Of a stretch of 64,000 nucleotides of DNA, positions 1 to 7,335 are shown in pieces. Made by a program: the position numbers and the translations under genes. Below the pieces are notes generated by a model. It did no database searches and was not told the DNA's origin. It saw nothing but the letters and a program-made list of their open reading frames with translations. Source of the stretch: Micromonospora sediminimaris (GTDB lineage: Bacteria > Actinomycetota > Actinomycetes > Mycobacteriales > Micromonosporaceae); NCBI GenBank assembly GCA_900112325.1, contig FOLJ01000001.1:310001-374000 (forward strand), given 5' to 3'. Each line of letters starts with the position of its first letter. Position 1 is the first letter of the stretch.

Positions 1-11
1 GCGGTGCGCGG

Positions 12-818
12 GTGCGGTCCGATACGGCCCCGGAAGTCCGGGATCGTGGTCCGGTGGCGCTCGCGCTCCGGCCCTTCGGCTACCTGTTGATCGGGCTCGT
101 GTGGGCGGCGCTCTCGACGGTGATTCTCGCGCTCGGACCGGGGATGCTGGCCTTTCTGGTCTGGGCCGATGTCACCGGCGCCCTCGGCGAGGTCGAGCTC
201 ATCACCGGGGGCGTCGCCGAGTCGCTGCACAACCCGGCAGAGGTGATCGCGATCGTGATCTCGCTCCCGCTGCTCGCGCTGCTCTGGGGCGCCGGCGTGC
301 TGTGGATGCTGCCGTGCGCGGCGCTGCCCCCGATGCTGCTGTCGTTCACCTTTCTGGTCCGGTCGCTACGCCCCTCCTACGCCGACGACGCCCTGTCCTT
401 CACGACGCGAGGGGCGCGTGGCAGCACCATGGGTGTCACGTTGACGCAGGTGTCCCTGTCGCTGCTGCCTGTCCACCGGTCCCGTTGGACGGACACCCTC
501 ATGCGTTTCTACGTGGCCGGCTGGGCCGTAAGCCTGCGAGCGATGACCGCCGCGATCCCCGCAGGATTCGGCTGGCTGGCAGCCGTCCTCGCCACCATGG
601 AAGACCTGCCGACGACCGTACGCGTACTGCTCGCCGCCGCGGCCGTCGGCTCGGTCGGCTGGTCCGCTGTGCTGCTGCGCAAGCACTGGCGCGCCCGGTT
701 CCACGGCGAATCGACCGGGCGGTCGGAGCGGCCGATCACCGACCTCTCGGCCGACGAGCGCGATCGCCGTCGTCGGGCTCTTGAGAAGCGTCGGGCAGCG
801 CGCCTGTCGCGTCGCTGA
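12..818 (+). CDS. Multi-pass membrane protein of unknown function, possibly 5'-partial
   Basis: The 268-residue product has hydrophobic segments at roughly residues 22-50, 75-120, 165-195 and 200-222, so it should sit in the membrane with about four to six helices. The last 45 residues are strongly basic (ending KRRAARLSRR) and should be cytoplasmic. No catalytic motif is visible and I do not recognise the family. The GTG at 12 is the first available start, but no in-frame stop lies between it and the window edge, so the true start may be upstream. The next gene on this strand begins about 140 bases later without an obvious shared role. Confidence 0.6.
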   Translation: MRSDTAPEVRDRGPVALALRPFGYLLIGLVWAALSTVILALGPGMLAFLVWADVTGALGEVELITGGVAESLHNPAEVIAIVISLPLLALLWGAGVLWMLPCAALPPMLLSFTFLVRSLRPSYADDALSFTTRGARGSTMGVTLTQVSLSLLPVHRSRWTDTLMRFYVAGWAVSLRAMTAAIPAGFGWLAAVLATMEDLPTTVRVLLAAAAVGSVGWSAVLLRKHWRARFHGESTGRSERPITDLSADERDRRRRALEKRRAARLSRR

Positions 819-960
819 CCACGAAAAGCGCTGTCCATCGCCGTCGAGGCGGCCAGTCGCTGGCGGAGTAACGCCGACCTTGTGGCGGAGGACCGCTGCT
901 GAGGCGTCCACTAACGTTGGCCGGACGGGGAACGGGACTCCTCGCGCGACGACTTGTGCG

Positions 961-1299
961 ATGTGGACTCTCATGGAGGCTGGCGTGGTCTGGATCGGCC
1001 CGGCGAGCGAGAGGGAAACGACGGTGCCTGACCTTGTCGGCCTGACCGTTGAGGCCGCGTGGCAGGTCACTACGGATCACCATGTGAAGATGACCAGCGG
1101 TGATCCCGACGGGCCGCCCCTGAGTCAACTGACCTCGACGGGCGTCTGGCTCATCACAGACCAACAGCCGCCAGCCGGGACGACGATGCGCCGCTTTGGC
1201 TCGATGGCGGTCGTCGTTGAGCAGATACCGGACAACCTGGCTGGCGACCGTGACCACGCCGCCCGCTACCTCGCTTGGATGGCCTCGGCGCCGACCTGA
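961..1299 (+). CDS. Small protein with one PASTA-like domain
   Basis: From VPDLVGLTVEAAWQ to the C-terminus the sequence matches the PASTA pattern: a VPDLVG opening, a helix, then a strand after QQPPAGT. PASTA domains bind peptidoglycan or occur in Ser/Thr kinases and PBPs; here there is no kinase, no membrane helix and no signal peptide, so this is a stand-alone copy. Three starts are possible: ATG 961, ATG 973, or GTG 1024. The last has the best ribosome site (GAGAGGGA at about 1009-1016) but would start inside the domain, so I kept the longer form. Stand-alone PASTA proteins are common in actinomycetes and mostly uncharacterised. Confidence 0.55.
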   Translation: MWTLMEAGVVWIGPASERETTVPDLVGLTVEAAWQVTTDHHVKMTSGDPDGPPLSQLTSTGVWLITDQQPPAGTTMRRFGSMAVVVEQIPDNLAGDRDHAARYLAWMASAPT

Positions 1300-1354
1300 A
1301 CCCCGCCACAGACGGTGATCCAATCCAGTAGACGTCAGCGCACTCGCCCGGCCA

Positions 1355-1459
1355 CCGTCAGGACCCAGCGAGTAGTCGGATCTCGCAGCGGACGCCACTG
1401 ACTTGGCGGGCCGACCATCACCGGTAACGAGTGGGCATGCCATCGACTCCGCCGCCGCG
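1355..1459 (-). pseudogene. Fragment of a VapC-type PIN toxin (C-terminal end only)
   Basis: This 105-base stretch aligns by eye with 5253-5358, the 3' end of the intact vapC below, with about a dozen mismatches and one single-base deletion. Read on the minus strand it encodes ACPLVTGDGR, the same string found in the intact toxin around its last PIN-domain strand. The deletion breaks the frame just after it, and nothing of the N-terminal catalytic part is present. It is a dead relic of a second copy. Confidence 0.75.
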
Positions 1460-1489
1460 CCCCTGACCGCTTGAAGGTCTGTCCCGAGA

Positions 1490-2153
1490 TCAGCCGATGA
1501 ACCCGGCGACGTACGCCGCGAGCGACATGCCGCCCGACCCGCCACCGCCGACCGTCACGCAGCCGTCGGCCGGAGCGCGTTCCCCAGCGAGATACGCGAC
1601 GACCCGCAGCGGATGCTGGAAGTGCACGGTCAGGAAGCGCCAGGCCGCCGCGTTCAACTCCGGTTGCCGAGAATTGGCCACCTCACCCGGGTCGCCAGCG
1701 TGAAACAGCAACACGGCACCTGCGCGATCCCGCAGCGCCCGGCCGAGGGCCAGCCGCTCAGGGCAGCGTTCGCAGGTCAGAAAACCCTTCGTCGGCGCCG
1801 TCGAAGCCAGCGGACAACAAACCTGCGAACCCATCCTCCGGCCAGCCGGCAAGGTAGGCCGGAAGGGGTATGTCCAGGTCGCCGTCCGCGTCCAGCATGG
1901 CCGGCAGCACACCGCTCTCCATCTGACGATGCAGTTCGGGATCCCAGTCGTGAGCCACCCGAAGCTGGTGACCGACGTGGTCGGCAAGCAGCTTCCACAA
2001 CGCGCTGGACGGCAGTCGGGACTGCGAGAAGACCGGCTGACCAGGATTGCCGACATACCTGATGACAGTGCCGCCGGGCTGCTCGCTCAATGGCTTACCG
2101 AGCCCCCAGCAGATCCGGTTACACGAGCAGTACAGAAACGCCGATCCCCCCAC
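1490..2153 (-). pseudogene. Hypothetical protein gene interrupted by a +1 frameshift
   Basis: Two overlapping frames read as one coherent protein. The first (2153 to 1758) runs from MGGSAFLYCSC to SDLRTLP and then meets TGA; the second frame continues at once as ERLALGRALRDRAGAV and ends at 1490 with YVAGFIG. Joining them needs a +1 shift exactly at CCC TGA G, giving about 220 residues. Both halves use normal high-GC third positions. I do not recognise the family. It could be a frameshifted pseudogene, a sequencing error, or a programmed frameshift, since CCC before UGA can re-pair with CCU. The first is the default in this decaying region. Confidence 0.5.
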
Positions 2154-2293
2154 GTCTCACCCTAACCGGGTACGCCCATTCCACGAGCCCCCAGCATCCA
2201 CAACCCTGCCGGCCGACCATCCGGCGTGTGGAACGCAACGTACACGTCCGCGTATCTCGCCACCGGGGGTGGCGGCCGCCGTCCAGGGTAATT

Positions 2294-3136
2294 ATGCTGC
2301 CCCCGGTGAGGGTTCTCGAGTTCGTCGGGAAGGCGGCTCTCTTCTTGGCCGGGTTGAGCGCGATCGTCGATCTCATCGATCAAGCGAAGCTGCGACGCTG
2401 GAGTCAACACGCCAACAAGTACGCACAACGCAGATCTGAATACCGGAAAATTGCTCGAATCGTTCGGCTGCGTACGAAAGCCATGGACTTTTTCATCAAG
2501 ACCAGCGGTTTTAACGTGCCCATGAGCAACATCGCGGTGCTGAACTACAGAATTGTCCACACCCCGCCGCAGACCGCCCCATCCGGCTTGAACAAGGATG
2601 CCTTCATCACCTTCTGGCATACCGTGATGGATGAACTCCGGGACACCTACGACCTACGCGACGACAAAAGTCTCCTGGGCAGCCAGACCCTGCCTTTCGG
2701 TGGTTCGGTCCCATCCGAGGTCACCCTGGTGGAACGTCGCATCGACGAGTTCCTGTCACGAGAGCTACCCGAGAGCGAACAGCGGCTGGTAAGCAGGGCC
2801 GCCGACGCCGAAACACGAAGCGTCTTCATCTTTACCCCGATACTGATGATGCTGGCTCTGGCTGCGGCGGCGGTCGTCACTGACAACATTTTCGGTCCTG
2901 GTGGATTGACGACTCAATCACTGGCGGTACAGTTTCTCACGATTACGGGAGTAATCGTGTTCATAGCCGCGATCGTGTCGATCGGCATGCCCGGCGTTTT
3001 AGAGGGAGCACTGCTCGGCACAGCAGCGCGCTTCCTCGAATTCCTTGCCGAACCCGTACGCCCGATCCGCAGAATTGCGCTGTCTCTCTTTGTCGGGGGC
3101 TCACTGATAGATATTGTGGTCCTGTTCCTCAAATAG
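2294..3136 (+). CDS. Low-GC membrane protein of unknown function
   Basis: The 280-residue protein starts MLPPVRVLEFVGK; an alternative GTG start lies at 2306. Residues about 5-22 form a first hydrophobic segment, followed by a soluble region with many charged residues (about 25-180), then three hydrophobic segments near the C-terminus (about 185-205, 218-240 and 262-279). The topology resembles an N-anchored sensor or effector with a C-terminal bundle, but I see no known motif. Its codons carry clearly more A/T than the neighbours (for example AAATTGCTC and GATATTGTG), so horizontal acquisition is likely. The start is supported only weakly by AGGG at about 2285. Confidence 0.6.
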   Translation: MLPPVRVLEFVGKAALFLAGLSAIVDLIDQAKLRRWSQHANKYAQRRSEYRKIARIVRLRTKAMDFFIKTSGFNVPMSNIAVLNYRIVHTPPQTAPSGLNKDAFITFWHTVMDELRDTYDLRDDKSLLGSQTLPFGGSVPSEVTLVERRIDEFLSRELPESEQRLVSRAADAETRSVFIFTPILMMLALAAAAVVTDNIFGPGGLTTQSLAVQFLTITGVIVFIAAIVSIGMPGVLEGALLGTAARFLEFLAEPVRPIRRIALSLFVGGSLIDIVVLFLK

Positions 3137-3498
3137 GCTCGGGACAGCGCCGCCCTGACGCCTTTGTCAGCTCTTTTTTAGCCTGCTTGTACGAGTGGTA
3201 CACCGTCGGCACCTGGCGGCGGAGGTCGTGTTCGAGCACGGTGACTGTGACGGCCGGCGGCGGGGCTGGGAACAGGTCCAACGCTCGGCATGTCTGTCAC
3301 CCGACCAGCCAACTCATCTCCTGGCGCAATCACGAGAACGTCGACGTCATCGGCGAGATCGACGACAGGAACCAACCCTACAGGTAGGCCAACGTCTACT
3401 GCGTAGTGAACTTGCCGTAACGTTTACGGTGGGCCAGAGAGGCCTCCGGTGGGTATGGGCGTCAACACCTCACACACAACTGGCGGTCTATTATTCCG
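3137..3498 (+). other. Intergenic stretch with no recognisable gene
   Basis: Short open frames on both strands lack ribosome sites and read as arginine-rich shadow sequence. A run of six T at about 3173-3178, just past the membrane protein gene, could help termination, but no clear stem precedes it. I see no tRNA, repeat or phage motif here. Confidence 0.4.
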
Positions 3499-3796
3499 AT
3501 GACACTGCAGCCCACTGACGAGCTCTCTGCTGCGGCGTGGCTGTATGCGACCGATGTCGGTCCGACGCGGGTTGATCACGTTCGGGCCGGCCTCGTTCCC
3601 CGCGTACGCGTGCCTTCGCCATCTGCCCGATCCGGTCCTTCCGGATATGCGCGAGTCGGACGTGTGGTTGCCATCTCGCCGATCCACTGAGATCGACATG
3701 GCCCGGGCGGCGACCATCGCCGACGACCCGTTGCCGCTGCGAATGCGCAGGTCAGGATCGCCGCTCGGTTGGCCGGCGCAGGATCAGGCGATCTGA
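3499..3796 (+). pseudogene. Decayed conserved actinobacterial hypothetical gene
   Basis: The first frame (from ATG 3499) gives MTLQPTDELSAAAWLYATDV; near 3555 the sequence moves to another frame (the one containing 3545) and continues as GLITFGPASFPAYACLRHLP and RESDVWL. Together they resemble the N-terminus of a common actinobacterial hypothetical family with the pattern TFGP-x-YARLR-PDP, from memory and not from a search. The rest of that family is missing and the frame runs into the 3' end of the convergent antitoxin gene. It is a frameshifted and truncated remnant. Confidence 0.45.
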
Positions 3797-4098
3797 CGGA
3801 GGTCGCTGCCGTAGTCGAAGATGATCCGCATCCGAGCGCCCAGTGCTCGCGCGTACCGACTCAGGGTCGCGACCTCGTTGGCCTCCAGATCGCCGTTCTC
3901 GATCTGACTGACCCGGCCGGGGGTGACCCCCATCAGCTCGGCAACCTGCCGCTGGGTGAGCCCGAGACGCTTACGCTCCTCGGCCAGGTGGAACGCGCTG
4001 ATCCACGCCTCGGTGCGGGCGCGCTCCACATCGAGCGCGTCGTCGTCCCCGTCGTGCAACTCGGCACGGATGTCGTCCCAGTCATGGAAGTCGCTCAT
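3784..4098 (-). CDS. higA: XRE-family antitoxin (HigA-like)
   Basis: The 104-residue protein has a helix-turn-helix of the Cro/C1 type at about residues 42-95, with the typical run LGLTQRQVAELMGVTPGRVS followed by QIENGD. The N-terminal 40 residues are acidic, as in HigA antitoxins that neutralise a toxin encoded upstream. Its ATG overlaps the stop of the toxin frame by one base (TGATG), with GGAGGGAAGG just ahead, so it was translationally coupled to higB. The toxin frame is now broken, which leaves the antitoxin as an orphan DNA-binding regulator. Confidence 0.85.
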   Translation of the reverse strand: MSDFHDWDDIRAELHDGDDDALDVERARTEAWISAFHLAEERKRLGLTQRQVAELMGVTPGRVSQIENGDLEANEVATLSRYARALGARMRIIFDYGSDLRQIA

Positions 4099-4463
4099 CA
4101 GCCTTCCCTCCGCTTCCTCTCAAAGGCGAGCCAGCCCTCGTAGGCGACCTCGGCGACCGGGATCGCTTCCTCGTACCATCGAGAGCAGTCTCCGGCCTTG
4201 TTGCCGGCCACCAACAGCACCGCCTGCGACCAGGGATCAAAGACGAACAGAACCCGGATCGCGCGTCCCGCCCAGACCTCGGACGCAGCTCCTTGAGATT
4301 GCCGATGCTCGACCCTCTGAGCGTGTCGACCAACGGACGTCCCAGGCCCGGACCGGTCTCCGCGAGCATGTCGATCGCCACGTTGACCGACCGGTACGTC
4401 GCCGGATCGGTCTGGCGGAGCGAGCGCAACCAGTCGCGGACATCGCTGGTCGTTCTGATCGCT
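4098..4463 (-). pseudogene. higB: HigB/RelE-type toxin gene with at least one frameshift
   Basis: One frame encodes VRDWLRSLRQTDPATYRSVN and continues to NLKELRPRSG, the normal first half of a HigB-like (phage Gp49-type) mRNA interferase. The second half, AIRVLFVFDPW then WYEEAIPVAE, lies in a different frame. The join falls near 4268-4290. The first frame also has no good start: it meets TGA at 4464-4466, and only a TTG at 4429 is available. The gene therefore appears dead, while the downstream antitoxin is intact. A sequencing error could explain one lesion but less easily both. Confidence 0.75.
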
Positions 4464-4670
4464 CAGCGACGGGCGGGGCCGTGAGGCATGGGCCAACTAT
4501 AGCTCGACCTATACCTTGATGCGGCATACGAACCGAGAAGCGCAGGTCGAGCGCCGCCCACACATTGACCGACACCGCATCCGGCATCGCCCGCATCCAC
4601 AACATCATCCTCACCGGATGACACCCAGCACCGTTACCCGACAATGCCTCCACGGGTTACGAGATATCCC

Positions 4671-5180
4671 TTAGACAGGACGCCTGCGTCCAGTCGTCCC
4701 ACCGAGAAGATCAGCCGGCCGAGCGCCGAAGTTCTCCTGACCGACGACGTGGAAGCCGCACCGCTTGAAGAACATGATCCTCGCCGCCGGATCCGATGAG
4801 ACGTCGATTGTGCCCGCGACGAAGGTGCAGCCACGCTCGGCTGCTTCTGCCGCGTACGCCGCGATCAAGGCACCGCCGACACCCGCGTGCCGCACCGCCG
4901 AGTGCACATAAATCCGATCAAGGAAGGCGTGCGGTGCGACTGGCAACTCGTACGACTCGAACGCCCCACTCTCAGCGACGTTGGAATCAAACGATCCGGT
5001 CAGCATCCCCTCGATCGCGTCACCTCGCACTGCCACGAACGTCGTGTAGAGGCTGCTCGGACGCCTGTAGCGCAACAGCACGTTGAGCGCTACATCGCCG
5101 GAGTCCTCGAGCATCCGACACATTGCCGGGCGATCAGCTTCCTCCAAGAACTCGACGCGAAGGGTCTCCACCCTTCCCAT
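4671..5180 (-). CDS. GNAT-family N-acetyltransferase
   Basis: The 169-residue protein has the GNAT fold pattern: an N-terminal strand-helix pair, a central strand ending FLDRIYVHSAVRHAG, and motif A (RHAGVGGALIAAYAAEA, about residues 107-123) that binds the acetyl-CoA pyrophosphate. The last part, ARIMFFKRCGFHVVGQ, is the usual C-terminal GNAT strand. The acceptor cannot be told from sequence. It stands alone between toxin modules, without an operon partner. No strong ribosome site precedes ATG 5180. Confidence 0.8.
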   Translation of the reverse strand: MGRVETLRVEFLEEADRPAMCRMLEDSGDVALNVLLRYRRPSSLYTTFVAVRGDAIEGMLTGSFDSNVAESGAFESYELPVAPHAFLDRIYVHSAVRHAGVGGALIAAYAAEAAERGCTFVAGTIDVSSDPAARIMFFKRCGFHVVGQENFGARPADLLGGTTGRRRPV

Positions 5181-5255
5181 CCAACACGACGCGACGCTCC
5201 TCTCAGCATGGCCGTTCCAAGGGGCGTCAGACCGATGATCCTCGGGCGGCCGCCG

Positions 5256-5672
5256 TCAGGACGCGGCGAGCAGTCGGATCTCGCAGCGGATACCGCTGGC
5301 CTTGGCGAGCCGACCATCACCGGTCACGAGTGGGCAGGCCAGCAACTCCGCCGCCGCGACGTAAGCCGCGTCGTACGCCGTGACATTGCCCCGCATCTGC
5401 CACATCCGGTCAACCAGCATCGCGACGCCAACCTCGTCGATGACCAACGAAGGCAGGGTGTCGATCGCCTCCTGAGCCCGAGCAAGGCCGAGCTTCCCAC
5501 CGAGGACCTTGCCTCTGATCACGGACATGACCTCGACCAGAAGGTGGCTCGGCGCGGCCCAGTGTGGATCGCCGGTCAGTTCCGCCCGCGCCGCATCCCC
5601 GACCGGCCCATCATCGACCAGAGCGTCGGCCAGAACCGACGCATCCACCACGATCACGCGGCGCTTCCCCAC
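5256..5672 (-). CDS. vapC: VapC-type PIN-domain ribonuclease toxin
   Basis: The 138-residue protein has the PIN pattern throughout: VVDASVLADAL with the first acidic residue D10, the conserved glutamate in LLVEVMSVIR, and YDAAYVAAAE then LVTGDGRLAKA carrying the later acidic residues. All the expected metal ligands seem present, so the toxin should be an active RNase. Its start lies inside the vapB gene (19-base overlap), the normal antitoxin-first arrangement. The 3' end is duplicated as a relic at 1355-1459. Confidence 0.9.
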   Translation of the reverse strand: MGKRRVIVVDASVLADALVDDGPVGDAARAELTGDPHWAAPSHLLVEVMSVIRGKVLGGKLGLARAQEAIDTLPSLVIDEVGVAMLVDRMWQMRGNVTAYDAAYVAAAELLACPLVTGDGRLAKASGIRCEIRLLAAS

Positions 5673-5908
5673 GGTCCGCGCTGCTCCCGCTGGTCGTCCA
5701 ACTCGGCGGCGCTCTCCCCCGGCAGAGAGCGAGCACCGTCGGATCGACCTGCGAAGCGATCAAGGGCCGCCGTGTTGCGCAGCCGTCGAGCCTGCGTCTC
5801 CACCAACTCCAGCAGGTACGCCTGCAGTGACTGCCCACGCGCCTTGGCCTGTGCCGCCAGGGCGTCTCGCACTTCCTCCGGAACGTCCCGAATCTGGAGA
5901 GCAACCAT
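5654..5908 (-). CDS. vapB: VapB/FitA-type ribbon-helix-helix antitoxin
   Basis: Starting at ATG 5908 the product is 84 residues: MVALQIRDVPEEVRDALAAQ, then ARGQSLQAYLLELVE. This is the ribbon-helix-helix DNA-binding fold of FitA-like antitoxins. The acidic C-terminal tail (ESAAELDDQ) would wrap the VapC active site. An upstream in-frame ATG at 5923 is also possible. ATGCAT half-sites surround the start region, so the antitoxin probably represses its own promoter. Confidence 0.85.
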   Translation of the reverse strand: MVALQIRDVPEEVRDALAAQAKARGQSLQAYLLELVETQARRLRNTAALDRFAGRSDGARSLPGESAAELDDQREQRGPWGSAA

Positions 5909-5926
5909 GCATTCATTATGCATGCA
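5907..5926 (-). promoter_or_regulatory. Probable vapBC operator over the antitoxin start
   Basis: ATGCAT occurs at 5907-5912 and again at 5918-5923, separated by five A/T-rich bases, and the second extends to TGCATGCA. The site overlaps the vapB start codons. Ribbon-helix-helix antitoxins bind such short inverted repeats next to their own promoter. Binding itself is inferred. Confidence 0.45.
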
Positions 5927-6123
5927 GCTCTCGTGTTGGCCAGGAAAGACTCGAACCCGATGCACGTGCCCTGCTCACTCCGACACCACGCCTTCGAGGA
6001 CGGTGTGAAGCGAGCGGCGGATTGTGCTGCTGCGGACTCATTGCGGACTGACGGCGATCGGTCCAGATCTTGACGCGGGGCGTCCGGGTCATCGGTAGCC
6101 TGGCTGACCAGGGAAAACAACTG

Positions 6124-6151
6124 GTGGGCCGGAGGTGTCACCATGCGAACC
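6124..6151 (+). repeat. 28-bp direct repeat, copy 1, with a ribosome site and start codon
   Basis: This copy differs from the one at 7164-7191 at only two of 28 positions. It begins GTGGGCCGGAGG and ends CACCATGCGAACC, so each copy carries a Shine-Dalgarno sequence and an ATG seven bases later. From this ATG (6143) only 12 codons are open before TAA at 6179. The copies bracket the phd/vapC pair. Confidence 0.7.
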
Positions 6152-6329
6152 GCGCCGCCACGATCGCAGGCGATCCGCTAACCCTGAACTTGCCCGGCCC
6201 ACGGGCCTCGGGTCGTGCGCGATGATTCCGACACCACCCACCGAACCGCCGGCCAGTCGCCGTGGTCTAGACCCGTGGACCTCTCTGGACGGCGAACAGG
6301 CAGCCCGGATGGCGCCAGGAGCTAGAACC

Positions 6330-6348
6330 GTAGAACATTTAGTTCTAC
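6330..6348 (+). promoter_or_regulatory. Palindromic operator of the phd/vapC pair
   Basis: GTAGAAC (6330-6336) and GTTCTAC (6342-6348) form a perfect 7-bp inverted repeat with a 5-base spacer; TAGAAC is repeated once more at 6323-6328. It ends four bases before the first possible start codon. The five-base gap differs from the GAAC-N4-GTTC of actinobacterial LexA boxes, so autoregulation by the antitoxin is the better reading. Confidence 0.6.
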
Positions 6349-6352
6349 ACTT

Positions 6353-6637
6353 GTGTCCATGGAACGCATCGGTGTCCGGGAGTTGAACCAGAACACGAGC
6401 CAGGTGCTGGCTCGGGTGAGTGGCGGCGAGACCGTCGAGATTACCGATCGCGGACACCCGATTGCCCGACTTGTTCCGGTAGGCGGCGACAGGTCGGTGT
6501 TGGCCAAGTTGGTAGCGGCAGGGCGAGCCGTCGCCCCCACCGGCGGCGGCTCTGTTCCACTTCCGCCGAAGCTCGGTGACGAGAGTGTGGACGCGGCCGC
6601 CTCACTCGCTGCGATGCGTGACGAGGAGCGCTGGTGA
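6353..6637 (+). CDS. Phd/YefM-type antitoxin
   Basis: The 94-residue protein opens with MERIGVRELNQNTSQVLARV (from ATG 6359; a GTG two codons earlier is also possible), then GGETVEITDRGHPIARLVP. That is the Phd/YefM DNA-binding fold, in which the conserved asparagine and the GHP turn are typical. The C-terminal half is loosely structured and ends MRDEERW, the part expected to bind the toxin. No ribosome site is seen ahead of it, so leaderless translation from the adjacent promoter is likely. It overlaps the toxin by four bases. Confidence 0.85.
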   Translation: MSMERIGVRELNQNTSQVLARVSGGETVEITDRGHPIARLVPVGGDRSVLAKLVAAGRAVAPTGGGSVPLPPKLGDESVDAAASLAAMRDEERW

Positions 6638-7044
6638 TCTATCTCGATTCAGCTGCCGTCGTCAAGCTGGTTCGGCAGGAGATGTGCAGCGCCGACCTTG
6701 TCTCCTGGCTCAACAAGCACGACGACGTGCCGCTGGTTTCCTCCGCTCTCGTCGAGGTGGAAGTACCCAGAGCGCTGCACCGATCAGCTCCGCAAGCTTT
6801 GATCGGAGTACCGGCTGCCGTCGGACGGCTGTTCCGACTGGAGATCGACAGCACGATCCGTGCGACCGCAGCTGCGTTCGCCGAGCCGATGCTCCGCAGC
6901 CTCGACGCCATCCACCTGGCCACCGCCCAAGTGCTGACCAACGAGTCCGGCGCGGCACTCACCGCCTTCGTGACCTACGATCGGCGGCTGCTCGAATGCG
7001 CCGAGCAAGCAGGACTACCCGTAGCAAGCCCCGGCCAGAACTGA
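6634..7044 (+). CDS. VapC-like PIN-domain toxin partner of the Phd antitoxin
   Basis: The 136-residue protein begins MIYLDSAAVVKLVRQE, the PIN signature with acidic residue D5, followed by SALVEVEVPRAL with the conserved glutamate and LRSLDAIHLATA plus FVTYDRRL for the remaining acids. Metal-dependent RNase activity is expected. GTG 6634 overlaps the antitoxin stop as GTGA, showing coupling. It differs clearly from the vapC at 5256, so it is a separate module. Confidence 0.88.
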   Translation: MIYLDSAAVVKLVRQEMCSADLVSWLNKHDDVPLVSSALVEVEVPRALHRSAPQALIGVPAAVGRLFRLEIDSTIRATAAAFAEPMLRSLDAIHLATAQVLTNESGAALTAFVTYDRRLLECAEQAGLPVASPGQN

Positions 7045-7163
7045 CCCACGAATCCACCACCCTGGTGCGGGGTCCGGCCGCCGTACGGCAGCGCGGCCGG
7101 CGACACCGGCTGCGGCCTGCGCTTCTGCGACCTTGCACCCCTTCGTCTGGGTATTCGTTTCGA

Positions 7164-7191
7164 GTGGGCCGGAGGTACCACCATGCGAACC
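7164..7191 (+). repeat. 28-bp direct repeat, copy 2
   Basis: Second copy of the repeat at 6124-6151, again with GGAGG and ATGCGAACC. The ATG is at 7183. The distance between copies is 1040 bases, which equals the phd/vapC unit plus flanks. Confidence 0.7.
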
Positions 7192-7335
7192 AACCGGCGA
7201 CCATTGCCGGTGCCTCGTTACCCCTGCCGCGAGCAGGAACGCTGGCAGGTAGGGCTGCGTCGTGACGAACTATCGCGTGCGGCGCGTCGGAGGACGCCGC
7301 TCAGACCGTCCGCCCGCAACACTTCTTGTACTTAG
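7183..7335 (+). CDS. Possible 50-residue basic small protein
   Basis: A strong ribosome site (GGAGG, seven bases ahead) precedes ATG 7183, which opens a 50-codon frame: MRTNRRPLPVPRYPCREQER, then a tryptophan, further basic residues and a stop at 7333. The arginine-rich composition and overlap with the convergent SEC-C gene (from 7301) argue for caution. The 28-bp repeat copy upstream starts with the same MRT codons but stops after 12, so this may be the intact parent of that fragment. No family is recognised. Confidence 0.35.
   Translation: MRTNRRPLPVPRYPCREQERWQVGLRRDELSRAARRRTPLRPSARNTSCT

Noticed and set aside
5935..5975. Possible tRNA fragment or att site (GACTCGAACCC as in a T-loop)
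   Set aside because: The flanking bases do not pair as a T-stem and there is no acceptor or anticodon arm; only eleven bases match the tRNA at 8967.
6323..6348. LexA/SOS box upstream of phd
   Set aside because: The half-sites GAAC and GTTC are five bases apart, while the actinobacterial LexA box needs four; a self-operator explains it better.
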